A stretch of DNA of 64,000 bases from positions 3,782,001 to 3,846,000 of the forward strand of contig JAUKTV010000001.1 of NCBI GenBank assembly GCA_030549205.1, given 5' to 3'. This document shows, one piece after another, positions 22,070 to 34,014 of the stretch (its first letter is position 1; each line of letters opens with the position of its first letter). Under the pieces are notes generated by a model, which saw only the letters and a program-made list of their open reading frames with translations, was not told the origin of the DNA and did no database searches. Source of the DNA: Apiosordaria backusii. Taxonomy: Eukaryota; Ascomycota; Sordariomycetes; Sordariales; Lasiosphaeriaceae. The translations under genes and the position numbers were made by a program.

Positions 22070-24343
22070 ATGCCCAAGACGGTGTGCATTGTCGGTCAGT
22101 TTGTGCCCTTTCTGGTAACACAGTCGCTTTGGTTCGTATGCTAACAATTTCCAGGAGCGGGGCCTTCGGGTCTCATCGCCGCCAAGTCCCTCCTCCACGA
22201 CGTGCCCAAGGGCACCTTTGAAGTCTCCATCTTTGATTCTCAACCCCGGCTAGGTGGGCTTTGGCCCTCGAAGAAAGACGACAACGGTGGCCTCGTTCAT
22301 CCTCTCATGGTCGCCAACCAGAGCAAGCACACCGTCCAGTTCAGCGACCTTGCTTGGCCCAAAGATGCCCCCGAGTTGCCACAGGCATGGCAGGTCGGCC
22401 GTTATCTGGAGCGATACTTCAAAGCGTATTGCCTAGAGGCGGAGCTGTACCTTGAAACCTCTGTTGAAAAGTCCGAGAACACAGGTTCCGGATGGCGCGT
22501 TCATACTCGCTCCAAGGATGGGGACTTGGAAGAGCGGGTCTTTGATTACCTTCTCGTTGCCTCCGGTTACTTTGGCAAGCCAGCAGTACCCGAGTCTTCT
22601 GTGGTTCCTGAAAATCCGGAGATATCTGTCATCCACAGCAGCAAATATCGCAACCTCAAGGTCTTGCTTGGAGAAGGTAATCCCAACGGAGGGAAGATTC
22701 TGGTTGTGGGGGGCCAAATGTCAGGCGTTGAAATCGCCGGAACCATTGCTACACACCTCTCCTCCGCTGTCCATTCACCTGGGACAAGTTCGATATCGAA
22801 TCCTGAAAAATACTCCCTCCACCACATCATTCAAAAGCCGGTCTGGGTCATGCCCTTGTTTCTATCGCCAAGGGCAACCTCGCCGGTCCCCCCTTTCCTG
22901 CCCCTGGACCTAGCATCCTACAACCTCGCCAATCGTCCCCACCCTTTGACCAATACACAAGGTCACATTACTGAGGAGTCGGCAATACGGACCAGCTCTC
23001 TCTACGAAATTGCACTAGGCACAAACCAGTCAATCTACTCCGCTGCCCTTGCTGTCACTCACAAAGATAATGCAAACCCGCAGTACCTTGCAGTCAGCGA
23101 CAACTACAGCGAATTCGTTCGGTCTGGCCTTATCACCGTGTCCCAAGGCAAACTGGAAAGGCTCTGTGGCCACGAAGCCACGATCTCGCCGACACAGGAA
23201 AAGATTGATGACATTGCGGCAGTGGTGCTGGCCACTGGGTTCAAGGCATCTGACTCCATCTCCTTCCTACCGCCGTCAGTACTGGAGACCCTCTCGCTTT
23301 CTTCACAAGATCTAAATAACACCATTGCGTTGGCATTCCATGGCACGCATCACCCTTCCGTTCCCAACCTTGGGTTCGTAGGGTTTTACCGATCACAATA
23401 TTGGGGAATTATGGAAATGCAGGCTCGATTTGTGACAAGCCTCTGGATGGCTGGGGGCCCAACGTCAGACTCACTAACTCCGGCCATGAAGCAAGCATTA
23501 GACAAGGACACTTCTATTGAGCGAACAATTGCACTTCGGACTGATCCGCGAGCATCACAGTTTCCCATGGGAGACTATGCCTGGCTTATGCAAGAGTTTG
23601 CCGCAGCATTAGATCTCAAACGTCTGGACCATCTCAGCGTTATGCCCGCACTGCCCCCTGCTGGCATCGGTATGAACATCTTGACGCCAGCCCGGTACCC
23701 ATCAAAGTCACTTAATGAGTTTCAACGGCCTGAAGTCACCAAATCGTTAAAGATGACCGAAGCCACTGTCTGGGCAGCTATGTCGTCCACAAGATTCGTC
23801 GCGAAAGGCGTGTTCCGATCTTTGCTTGGAGAGTGGAAACTGGAGAGGGATCTAGTCAGCAAGCTTCCTAGTCACCCAAGCGGCCACTTTAGCGGAACTG
23901 CCAAGTTCTTGCTCAGGGAGGGCACAAGAGACGGCCGCGAAGCCGAGTTTGATAAGATCGTTGAAGAAGGTGGTGATGTTGGCATGGAATATCTTTACAT
24001 CGAACAAGGTGATTTTAAGGCTGCTAATGGCTTCACATTTCGAGCCACACGTCGCTACATCTGGCGCTACAACGAGAAGCAGGACGAGCTCACTGTCTGG
24101 TTTGCCAAGACCGACGACCAAAAGAGGGCCGACTACCTCTTTCACAAGGTGGAATTCTCCGTGCCAAAGGGCGACAACGAGAAGGGCTGGAAGGCGACGG
24201 CTGGCCACATGTGCATCAAAGACTATTACGACGTCAAGTATGAGTTTCGCTTCAAGGCAGTCAACCTGACAGATTGGAATCTGGCGTATACGGTCAATGG
24301 GCCGCAGAAGGATTACACCATCGATGGTACCTATACTCGATAA
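22070..24343 (+). CDS. FAD/NAD(P)-dependent flavin monooxygenase-like protein with C-terminal DUF6314 domain
   Basis: A 25-nt first exon (22070-22094) and one long exon (22155-24343) encode 737 residues. The intron splits the FAD-binding motif VCIVGAGPSGLIAAKSL. The family's RLGGLWP follows, and a second dinucleotide-binding motif ILVVGGQMSGVEIAG lies near residues 190-205. This N-terminal part resembles flavin-containing monooxygenases, which oxidise soft nucleophiles or Baeyer-Villiger substrates with NADPH and oxygen. From about residue 575 the protein changes into a beta-rich domain (LLGEWKLERDL, GTAKFLLREGTRDG, YLYIEQGDF, FTFRATRRYIWRY, WNLAYTVNGPQKDYTIDGTY) typical of DUF6314, whose role is unknown. 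The two-domain arrangement is a single open frame with no break. No signal peptide is present; it is likely cytosolic. The substrate is unknown. Confidence 0.85.
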
Positions 24344-27300
24344 GAGCTTTGTACATAGTAGATATTTCAGGCCATGGTCCGAATCCTACATGTGGAAACC
24401 GTTGATCAGATTGTCACTTAACATCTCATCCGTGTTTAATCGGACTCCATTCCCAGTTTTGCCAAGGTGATTGGACGCCACATTTGATGGTTAATGCTAG
24501 AGGTACAGTCGGAATCCCATATACAATATACATCAGGAGACTTGCGGTGAAGATTCAACGGTTTCCCGCATGGTTTCCAACTTTTGGACCGGTCGAAATA
24601 GGATGTTTGCCCTATAGTCTTATTTCGAGGCTTCGACCCTTGCAGTAGCATCAGCTCACTACCCGCAAACAAAACTCGGTAAAGCACCATTCCATTGCAT
24701 CTCAATGGACGCTTTTAGCAATTCAACTAATGCAGGTACTTTACAGACTAATGCATCGCCCCAAGGATTACAAAGTTGGTCAAACAAGGCATCCATCCAT
24801 TCAGGCGGGAATGATGCCTACCAGGTAATCGACAGCCCTAAATTCGCATTTGAAGTGTAGACAAATCGCAGCCAACTGCAAGGATACTCCTGAGCTATAA
24901 TTGCATTGGAATTGAACACAGCAGTTCCGATGCTGTTACCAACCCATGGAGTTGGATTCGGGCAGGAGAATTTTAATCCTGGCACCTGAGGTTCTTTTCC
25001 GACTGGAGTCACAAAATCAAATGGCAGCTGAAGGCTGTCCAAGGAAAAATCGCGGAAATCTCGACCCTCACGCTTGGGACAAAAGAATCAAGGACAAGGA
25101 CGGGAGGCAAGACAGCATCAGAACCATTGCTTCACCGGAAGGCCGAGGGTATGCCTGTGTCTCGTGCCCAGCTTGATTCCCTGTGTCGCATAGCGACGGC
25201 AGCCAAGCCGGGATCTCACTTTACATAAATCAATAGAAGATGCAAGAGGTCCCGAGTACCCTGCCTCTTCTTTTTTTGACTCTCAGGTGTTCGATCAACA
25301 CGAGTCAGAAGGCGTCATCGAACGGAAAATGCAGGATATCGACTTGGACGGCCAGGATTCTAACAAATAGAGTGAGAGGCACTCGATAGATTCACGAGTA
25401 AGGTACCGTTCGAGGAGGGGCAAAGGAGGCCACACTGGAGCAGCGATGGTGAAGTAGACAGCCGTTGCTTGCATTGCCCCTGTCTGTGCGAACGCGGGTG
25501 TCCGATCGCTTCACACAGAAATCAAGTTCCACAGCAGAGCACCAAGCCCATTTATTTTGCTTCAGACCCTCTGGACGGAGAACGACAGCAGAGAATAATT
25601 TTTTTCATCTCATTTCTCCGCCTTGTTGCTCCACTGGCACCCTCACAACCCGGAAACCCGCTCGCCCTTTCCTTTCGAGGACTGAGTGAAAGTTCCCAAC
25701 TGTCCTGTCCTGAGAGGAATGTCAGAAAGGACAGTGGCAAGACAAAGAAATGCAGAAAACTGAAGAAACAGAACACGGAGAATAGGGCTACAAGGCTCTG
25801 ATATTTATTCCATAGCTGGATAGGTCAACCTGGTTCATGATCATTATCTCGTTTCTTGTAACAATGGCGTAAAGACCGGGCTAGGACTCGGACGAATAAA
25901 CGGGATGACGTCTTTTTCTTCGTCTCTCGGGCCGAACATCTGGCCCCAGAATGCAGTGGTGCCAATCGAGGCAACTTTGTGGCTTGCTCATTCGTCCTGG
26001 TGTGCTGGCAGCGTTTGTTTCCTTCATGTTTGCTCATCAAGAGTGCACACTCCCAGTAAGGTAATGATCGCCAAGAACGCCCACGAGATAACCCAGCAAA
26101 CAGTCGACGAATGTCTGTGCCTTTGCAACGGTTTTTCAGATGACTAACCGTTTTTTCTCACTGCCGCTGAGATTGGTTACCCGTTCTTCTGCCGTCTCAA
26201 TGATCTCAATCTTACCTGTCCCTCCCTCACTAAGCGACTGCTTCCATCGACAAGATAAGTTTACTCCTCATCCTATTCCTTGATCTGTTGCAGATGAGCT
26301 TTCGCCTTGCCTACAGTGTATCAGACATGCATACATATTTCACGCCAACATAGCGCCCAGATAGACGGCATAGCCGCTAGATTAAATGACTGGAGGATTG
26401 AGATGAAGACGGGTTTCTTGATAGAACAAAAAGGTCTAAAAACAATTTACAAGCTGAAGTACCCAGCAAAGAGGGCCGGCCGGAACACATGCTGTGATCC
26501 TGTCGACTTCCGCTGGAATATCCAATCACGCGCGGCAATGGCAAGGTGTCGAGTGACACAGGCAATTTGGACAAGCGTCCCACTCTCACTCTGAGGGGGG
26601 GAAAGCGAGCTCAGACATCATCCACGAGCACGGCCTCGAACAAGAGGCAGAAACCAGTGTATCTGAGGAGAGACAATAAGTCGCAATCCCGCCTTGGCAA
26701 AGGTGGGCTTTGCAGCATTGTATGAACAATTCTTCATTGTCTCCTTTTCCTGTGGTGGATTCTGTCTGGCCCATGCGGAAGGGCACATACGGAGTTGGGA
26801 CTTTTGCCGCTATTTTGGCTTGAATATCGCTGTGTACCTATGCAGGCCTGGCATGGTCTGAGTGCCAGACACCCCGGGGAGACAAATCACGGCTTCTTAA
26901 ATCGGAGCAGGTTTGCTCTTGGGACCAGGTGGCGTGCAGGTACTGCATCTTGATGCAGGACCCAAGAAGCATCACAGTCAGCCCCCCTTTCGTGTTGGAA
27001 AGATCCCCTCCCTCTCTACTCGATCTCAGGGCCGCCGCACCTACCAAAACCAGACACGCACCCGCACGTTTCGGAAGTGTCACTAGTCGCCTCTCCCCCT
27101 TCGAGATTTAATTCCACCACTCGTTGTGGCTGCCGTTGCTCAGCTGTCTCTGATGCCACATCTTCCCCAGACAAACCGTCTCTCTCCGGCACATCATTCC
27201 AGTCACTTCCGCGCCTTGGCTTCTACGCCTCATCTCTTGGCTTCGCCCTGATACTTGGACTCACGCAATCATCCAGCCCTCTTTGACAGTAAAGCACCTA

Positions 27301-27745
27301 CCGCTGCATGCCAACACGGGAACAAACATCGATATCACACATGGTGAAGATACCAGCAGAAGCCAACCGAAGTCACTAGGTCGAGGTGGAGAGGTAGAGG
27401 CCAACCTGCATCTGATCTTGTAAAGGTCCACATCACGTTTTGTTGCTCTTGACGCTGCAGGTTGCTCCAGCTAGCCAGCCGCAAGAGACACTTGACACCC
27501 TCCAGCAAACCAGCGAGCTTCAGTTTCTGAGCGCCCAATTTCGCGGATTGACACTCACCCATGCACCTTGAAGGTTCTAGTGCAGCCACGTCGAATACTG
27601 ACCTGACCTGAATTCCGAGCCCCCTCGCGCCCACCCCCGCCTTCAAGCACACCTCACCACACCTGCTTCCGCTTTTGTCAACAACCTAAGATTAATATAT
27701 CCCTGTTCATGACCAGCTCACTTGGTCCCCCTCTTCTTTCTCGCT
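24344..27745. other. 3.4 kb intergenic region
   Basis: Between the flavoprotein stop and the GPCR start I find only short overlapping frames without motifs. The last 600 bp are pyrimidine-rich in places and should include the GPCR promoter and 5' leader. No RNA gene was recognised. Confidence 0.5.
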
Positions 27746-29834
27746 ATGGCCGTCTTGAAAATAGTCCCTGGACAGTCCGGCTACATGAATTTGACAGCAG
27801 CAGAACGAGACACAATCCAACATGTGGAACGGTTTGGGGCCTCCTTGAGCCTAGTCGGTGTCTTTTTCATCTTTTGGGCCTACTGGATGTTTAAGCGGGT
27901 TCGGACGGTACCAAACACCTTCATCCTATTTGCCTCCATTGCCAATGTTGGCGCCAGCATCGCTTGTCTGATCGGGTATGCCGGTATTCTCGCCGGCGAT
28001 GACTCTGGGCTTTGTCGAGTTCAGGCCTTTTTGCTTGAGATGTAAGTTTGGGCTGTGACTGCTTTTGTTGAGATACTGATGAGTGCTCCAGGTTTATGCA
28101 GTCGGATCCTTGGTGGTCGCTTGCCATGGCAGTCAACGTGTACATGGTTTTCTTCATGGCATACAACCCAAATAACTTTCACCGGCACCTCTGGATTTAT
28201 TGCGTTGTCTGCTTTGGCCTGCCGGCCGTCCCTGCCATTGTCATGCTATTTCATCAACCTGGCGATGTACATATGTATGGCAACGCAACAGTGAGTTTTC
28301 TGTTCCCCAAATCTCGCAATACCCATCTCGTTGCTCCCGCTTTTTCGTTCAACCTTGGCACCGACACCACGCCTTTGTCCCTTGTGGCGGCCTCATTTCA
28401 CACTTTTGCTCTACCGAGATGCTAACATTTGCCTCTAGCTGTGGTGCTGGATTGCCGACACGTACAACCAGTTGCGGATATTCCTCTATTACTTACCCAT
28501 CTGGACTTGCATCGCGCTGTCCGCTCTCATCTACGTGGCAGTCGGTTATCATGTGTTCCACCAGCGTAACCAGCTGAGGAACCTTACACTGAGCAACCAA
28601 GCGAAGGACGCCTCCGGTATTGACCTCAGAGGATCAGCAGAAAAGGTGCCCCTATTTTCATTTTCTTTTCTTCGGTTTTTGCGATCTCCTTCTGTGGGGC
28701 GAGATGTTTGTCACACCCTGCTACGTCATGCCCCATGTTTTCCCCCCTGTGTCCCCTCTCTCCTCTGTCTGCTGGGCTTGCCTTCTGTTTCAATATACTG
28801 ACAGGCATCCTCACCAGGAGACCCAACTCGATGATAGACAAGGGGCATGCTACGGCACCGTCACGACCGAGGTTCAAGTGACAGCAGAAGCCGCAGAGTG
28901 CTCGTCGCACGCCTCCACCCTGACAGACGGCGCCCAAGACCAGCAACACGAAGCGACCCCGCCTTCAACACCCACCGGCGCATCGAGCATCACACCTGTC
29001 CTACCACCGCCCTCTCAGCATCTCTTCCGTCATGTCACCGCCCCTCAGCCACCAGCAGCGGCCCTCCACCCCTGGGTGTCACCAGCTGACTCCCTCGACT
29101 CCGACTTTGCCAGATCGCCAACCTCGTACTCGTGCTCGAAAGCTCAACAGTCGAACCCGTTCAAGACCATCTCAAGCGTCTCCTCCGCTCCACGATCCCG
29201 CTCTGCCTCCGCAGCCAACGCGACAAGCAAGAAGAACGGCCTCAAGGCAAAACTCGAGCATATTGGTCAAGTCTGGAAGAAGTTCCGCTCCAAGCTTGTC
29301 AACCTCGACCCGATTAAGCTCGCCTATCTCCGCACTTCTTTTGTCTTTGCTATTTCGGTGTTGGTGACTTGGACACCGAGCAGTATCAACCGCGTGTATG
29401 CCCTCATCTACCCAGCTACGACGAGCTACTCCCTCAATCTTGCCTCTGCCGTTGTATTGCCGTTGCAAGGGCTATGGAACGCGGTCATCTTTGCGGCGAC
29501 GAGTTGGGTGGTGTTGATGGAGGAGTTTAGGATATTGTGGATTAGGAGTGGACTGAAGGTGCCCGGGTCGTGGAGTAGGGGAGATGGGGTGGTAGAAGGG
29601 AGGGAAGGGGTCCATAGGGAGGGATTTACTGCTGCTTGGCATCAGGACGATGGCTTGATGCCACCTGAAAGGGTGTTTAGGGATAGGCATGGGAGTGTGG
29701 TGGGCGGGTTCGACGGCGTGGGGCCTGGGAGTAGGAGGCCTTCGGAGTATCTTGGAACGCCTCTGGGTGGTCCGGGAAGCCCTAGGTCTGGGGGACAAGG
29801 GCAGGTCAGGGTTATTAGAGGGGGGTCTTTATGA
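27746..29834 (+). CDS. cAMP-receptor-like (Git3/CAR-type) G-protein-coupled receptor
   Basis: Exons 27746-28041, 28092-28290, 28439-28645 and 28818-29834 encode 572 residues. Seven membrane segments can be placed: five in exons 1-3 (GASLSLVGVFFIFWAYWMF; NTFILFASIANVGASIACL; WWSLAMAVNVYMVFFMAY; LWIYCVVCFGLPAVPAIVML; IFLYYLPIWTCIALSALIYV) and two in exon 4 (TSFVFAISVLVTWTPSSIN; LNLASAVVLPLQGLWNAVIF). The segment LWCWIADTYNQLRIFLYYLPIW is diagnostic of the family related to Dictyostelium cAMP receptors. Fungal relatives signal nutrient status through G-alpha to adenylate cyclase. A roughly 180-residue Ser/Thr/Pro-rich third cytosolic loop separates TM5 and TM6. Two acceptors compete for exon 4: the upstream AG at 28803-28804 leads to a stop after ten codons, and the one at 28816-28817 keeps TM6-TM7. 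Array A of the 21-bp repeats begins directly after the stop codon. Confidence 0.85.
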
Positions 29835-29839
29835 TAAGA

Positions 29840-30049
29840 TGAGGCCTAGTAGTGGATCAATAAGGCGTGCCTATTATAATTTGGGATCTCGTTATGAGTT
29901 CATAAGGCATACCTATTATCTTTTAGGGCGTCATTATGAGCGGGAGAGGCATATCTATGAGGAAGTGGGGTGTTGTTATTGCTGGGCAGGGCATACCTAT
30001 TATCACTTGGGGGCGTCCGTAATGAGAATTGGGGCCTATGTTAGTTAAG
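29840..30049 (+). repeat. Array A: ten 21-bp units with AGGC(G/A)T core
   Basis: Ten consecutive units of exactly 21 bp begin six bases after the GPCR TGA. Unit starts are at 29840, 29861, 29882 and so on to 30029. The local consensus is T-R-R-GGCRTACCTATTAT plus four variable bases; the best units are 29861, 29903 and 29987. Others keep the GGC(G/C)T core and the register but little else. The array forms an open frame continuing downstream of the GPCR in another frame, but that is a consequence of the 21-nt period and not evidence of a gene. It is related to the arrays at SVP26 and MSH4. Confidence 0.85.
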
Positions 30050-31280
30050 TACATGCATTTCGTTTCCTTTTCTTGGTCTTTATTTTTCTCGGTTGCAGCT
30101 GGCCTGTATGTTTGTTTTGTCTTCAAATTTTGTTATGACTGGTGAATATTTGGCGCCATGAGTCTGTTAGTATACCCCGGGCAGGTGTTAATTTGGCCGT
30201 CGTGTCGGTCTGGAGTTTGGAGGGCGAGGAGATGGAGATTGACGGTTCGATGAAATGAGGATATGCGGAGTTTGAGGGGGTTTGATCATGACCGCTGTGA
30301 ATGATGCCAAGAGGGAAGAGGATCGAGCGGCGGATCAGATTCCAAAGCAGTGTGTACCTACCTATACATGTTTGTCTTGCCGGCAGTATTTATATATATT
30401 CTGTTAGGTTTGCTCTTACCTTCATCGTACTGATGCATTCGTTTGACTTGAGACCTGTCGGAAGGGCAACAAAAGAAGCCTTCAACCTCGCATACACAAC
30501 TCAGACTTCTGGCATGAAGCTCTCCAGGCTTCCAATCATCGGACTACAAACCCTAGGGATCTACTTGGGAAATACTTTGAAGATAACCTTAGTTACATCA
30601 TTCTACCTCATACACTCAACTCATCTCCTTTGCAGAAATTTGCCTCAACGGATTGGAGCGTCCACTGGTATCTATCCTCCCGCCGATCTCGGTGTCGTCT
30701 CACATGGACTCACTCCCACAAAACCGCCGAGCACAAGGCAGTGGCCAATCGCCAGTGTAGTATCTGTGTACCGTTTACCACAAACCATAGCCCAACAAAC
30801 CTCACTGAATATTGCCCAGTACGGATAGCTTAGGCATCAATCATGTGTTTTTCACATGTTGTCCTTCGTCACCGACTCACCGGCTTGTTCCGTCTGATCC
30901 AAAGCGTCGGGTCTCGGGGACGTTTTATGAGAGGAAAGCATTTGCCAGAAGTACCGCGCTTTTCTGATAACTCATGCCTCACAACTGCCGCCATTGTTAT
31001 GGTTCCAGTTTTACCCGTTTCATTACGTTGTTTGGGAGACAAAGAGGCGTCTAACTCTTTGTACCTACTTGACAGGGGGGAACGATGGGCAGACCCGCTT
31101 TCTACTAAATACAGCTGTTGTCTTGGCGAGACAATGTTGATGGTTGAAGCTCTTGTATCATGGACAGTGTCTTCTTCCGTGATGGAAGAAAAGAATGCTG
31201 AGGTTTTTTATCCCGTCTTTTTGATGTGCACCAGTGCCAAAACCTCAACTCCTGGGATATATTTTCAATAAATCAGCTCA

Positions 31281-31352
31281 GCCCGCATGGCTCAGTGGTA
31301 GAGCGCATCACTAGTAATGATGAGGTCGTCAGTTCGATTCTGGCTGTGGGCA
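31281..31352 (+). tRNA. tRNA-Thr (anticodon AGU)
   Basis: A complete 72-nt cloverleaf without intron. The acceptor stem is GCCCGCA paired with TGTGGGC (one G-T pair), with discriminator A. The D-arm stem is GCTC/GAGC, the anticodon stem CATCA/TGATG encloses loop CTAGTAA with anticodon AGT, and the T-arm is GTCAG-TTCGATT-CTGGC. The sequence matches A-box (TGGCTCAGTGG) and B-box (GTTCGATTC) promoter elements. A TTTT run at 31358-31361 is a good RNA polymerase III terminator. It decodes ACU (and, after A-to-I editing, ACC) threonine codons. Confidence 0.96.
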
Positions 31353-31357
31353 TCTAC

Positions 31358-31361
31358 TTTT
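31358..31361 (+). terminator. RNA polymerase III terminator (T4)
   Basis: A TTTT run six bases after the tRNA-Thr discriminator base, at the usual distance for Pol III termination. Confidence 0.75.
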
Positions 31362-33111
31362 GCCAATTCTCGCCTCAAAACACATGAGAGATTTCCATTA
31401 TGTTTTCTATCTTGCAATCTTGCATAGTCTTTGTGGAAAAGGGTATTATTTTTTGGGACGAAGGATAATGCTGGATGCTACTAAATTTTGACATTTGCCC
31501 GTGTCACAACCTCTTCCCAACACCAGCAATGTGCGGGCTTTTTGACAAGCCACCTTGGGCATCAATGATCTCCAACCTTCTGCCCCCCCAGCAGTCCGCC
31601 TCTTTTAAACTCCAACATCCCGACGGATCTAATACCCGGGTAGCTGCTTCCGTCGAGATCCCCCATCCACCGCCCTAGCGAAGACGAAGAAAAGAACTCG
31701 GGGGATCAGTCCCACAACCCCGTACTCTTCCGAGTCCGGTCTAGCACGGGAGAATGTTCACCAGGTCTTGTTTTCACGAGGTCTCTCTCTGACCGATGTA
31801 AAGCTATGGTAACCGGTTGCATTTTTCGCCCTGTTGTGTATGGTTTTGCAAATCGTTAGTTTGCGTGTGAGAGAAAGAGGGGCGCACTGATGATATGGGG
31901 GTATGGTAGCACGTGGGACCCGTGAGGCCGAGATGCGGAAGCAAGGGAGATGACCGACCCGAAGATTGCCTCTAGATGAGTATGGAATGACGGCTTCGGG
32001 GGAAGGGATCAATGTTGGAGGAGGTTTTTGATGATACTGCTTGATGCTGTGCGAAGAATAGAGTGGGGGGGGGAGTGAAGGAAAGCTGCTTGATATGGAA
32101 GTTGAAGGGAAAGATGCCCGAGTTTAGGGGAGGGTAGGTAAGGTATGGGAGACACAGGGGTGATACAGGCAAGGGTTCTTTTGTCATTCTGTTTGTGATG
32201 TTTTTCTGCTCAAAGTGTAGACTGCGTTATCGTCATGTCCGTTTTCTCACTGCCGGTGGGTCGTGAGATCCCGCGGTTGCTGCGTGCTGCTGTGGTTGTG
32301 GGACGTTGGTTTCCGTCTAGATTGACGTCGAAGCGGGACGTGTCTTAGTAATGGTGCGCATGAGCAAGGGGCCCCAAGGGGACGACAGGTCTAGTCTGAG
32401 GGGGGGTTCAATGCTGTGTTGTCAGGAGGGACCTTGACTGAGAGAAAGTGACTGGAGGGGGGAATGGCGAAGCGGGTGATGGGGCACTGCTTTCGGACGT
32501 AGAGACGAACAAGCGCATTCTTCGGGCAGTCTAGGTGTTTCCAATCCGATGAGCAGTCGAAGGAAAACAGACCCCCCGACCCAGACAGAGCCTCAAGATA
32601 AGGCAAAGTAGAGGGAACAGACATCTCTGTCAAACTGTCAGAGGACGGGAAAAGACCCGGCGGGAGTGGTACAACAGCATGAGATAGGCACGCGCTCGCC
32701 CTGCAAATCTGCAATGCCCCCACTGACAAGAGCGCACGTCCACTGATTTCCACTGGTTTGGTAGTACGGTTAGCATAGTCGATCAAAGGCAAACCGCCTC
32801 GGAGTGAACCCGACTATCCGGTCTGAGTCTGGAAGTCTGGTTTCCCTACCACAAGCAGGAAAGTCCAAGAGGAGAACGTCGCACCTAAATGCCATATTCC
32901 GTCGGTCAGAAGGGAAGAGCCACGTAGAGCAGCGGGGGAAGGGAAGTTTCATGGCCACAGTCGGGCACCTTGGGGCGCACATTTCCATGGCTGACACTGA
33001 GGTAGTAGGTGTATAAGATGGCACCACTAGTGCCCCTGAGCCGCTGCCGCGACCGTTCTCGCGCGTCTCACGCAAACCAAGAACACTTTAACCACATACT
33101 GCAAACACGTG

Positions 33112-34014
33112 ATGGCACCATTGTTAGAGACCCATGACCCTTCACAGGGGGCTGTACGAGTAGCCACCGAGCTCGAAGCCACTCTCCACCTTCTCGACGA
33201 CGTTATGCGCGAATCGGCACCTCGATCAGGACCAGACCTAGACCGAGCCCTTGAGCAGGCCCTACTTTCATCCTCCACAATCCCCGATACTGACGACGAG
33301 TCGTTTACCGCATCCTCTGTGTCTGGTGACGGGTGGACAGACATTTTCACCACTGCCGCTGAAGACGACGATGTCAGAACCCAGACGAACAGGTCCCAGA
33401 CCACCATCTCGCGTCGATCATGGATAAGACCAATGCACATGGTGGGCATGGGTGACCCACCTGATGTCGATAGCAGTAGGTGGGGAGGATCAGAAAGGGC
33501 GAGCTCGAACTGGCACTGGACCGATGATCAGCGAAGCGACCAAGACATCGATCGAGAAGGGGGCACCCCTCGTTTAGGAATTGTCGAGGAGGACCCCGAT
33601 GAAGACCCAGGGAACCTCTACGATGACCCTTCGGATGGGATGATCACCGAGCCAGGAGACGTGCGCGCCAATCATGCTCCTCCCACCCCTAACCCAAATG
33701 TTAACCTCGTTGACGATTACCCCGGTCCTAACACCCTCCTCAACCTTGACGCTACCTCGAGAAAAGGAAAGGAAAAAGAAACAGTGTGCAGTCACATCCT
33801 CAACGGAGAGGAATGCACTTGCATCGATCCCACCAAGTTAGACCAGCTCCAAAAAGATCTCGATGCCCAGAGAGATCAGATAATGGAAATAGAAAAGGAT
33901 GGCAAGACGAGGTTCGCTGTGTTACCCACAGTGGAGGTCGCGGGGGTGGAAATCGACTTTGACGGACTACAGAGGAAATACTGGGCTGATTGTGCAAAGT
34001 CGCACTGTAAGTAA
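33112..34014 (+). CDS. Hypothetical acidic protein
   Basis: A 300-codon open frame with ATG at 33112. The protein is rich in Asp, Glu and Ser and largely disordered. Its last 80 residues look more ordered: CSHILNGEECTC, then a charged helix KLDQLQKDLDAQRDQIMEIE, then FAVLPTVEVAGVEIDFDG and KYWADCAKSH. I do not recognise a domain. The stop TAA lies inside a perfect splice-donor sequence GTAAGT at 34007-34012. If that donor is used with the acceptor at 34045-34046, the last residues become SGAEDIHYQTSDQ ending at 34087; the intron would be only 40 nt. Good length, ATG context and a composition unlike the antisense frames support a real gene, but no homology was identified. Confidence 0.6.
   Translation: MAPLLETHDPSQGAVRVATELEATLHLLDDVMRESAPRSGPDLDRALEQALLSSSTIPDTDDESFTASSVSGDGWTDIFTTAAEDDDVRTQTNRSQTTISRRSWIRPMHMVGMGDPPDVDSSRWGGSERASSNWHWTDDQRSDQDIDREGGTPRLGIVEEDPDEDPGNLYDDPSDGMITEPGDVRANHAPPTPNPNVNLVDDYPGPNTLLNLDATSRKGKEKETVCSHILNGEECTCIDPTKLDQLQKDLDAQRDQIMEIEKDGKTRFAVLPTVEVAGVEIDFDGLQRKYWADCAKSHCK

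Larger units (their letters stand above)
29835..33111. other. Intergenic region with repeat array A and a tRNA gene
   Basis: About 3.3 kb between the GPCR and the acidic-protein gene. It starts with repeat array A (29840-30049) and contains tRNA-Thr at 31281-31352; both have their own entries. The remaining frames, such as 30301-30828 and 32792-32391, lack motifs and convincing starts, and I do not call them. Confidence 0.55.

Noticed and set aside
29689..30048. Plus-strand open frame overlapping the GPCR 3' end with heptad-like protein repeats
   Set aside because: The open frame follows from the 21-nt period of array A (a multiple of three); it begins inside GPCR coding sequence in another frame.
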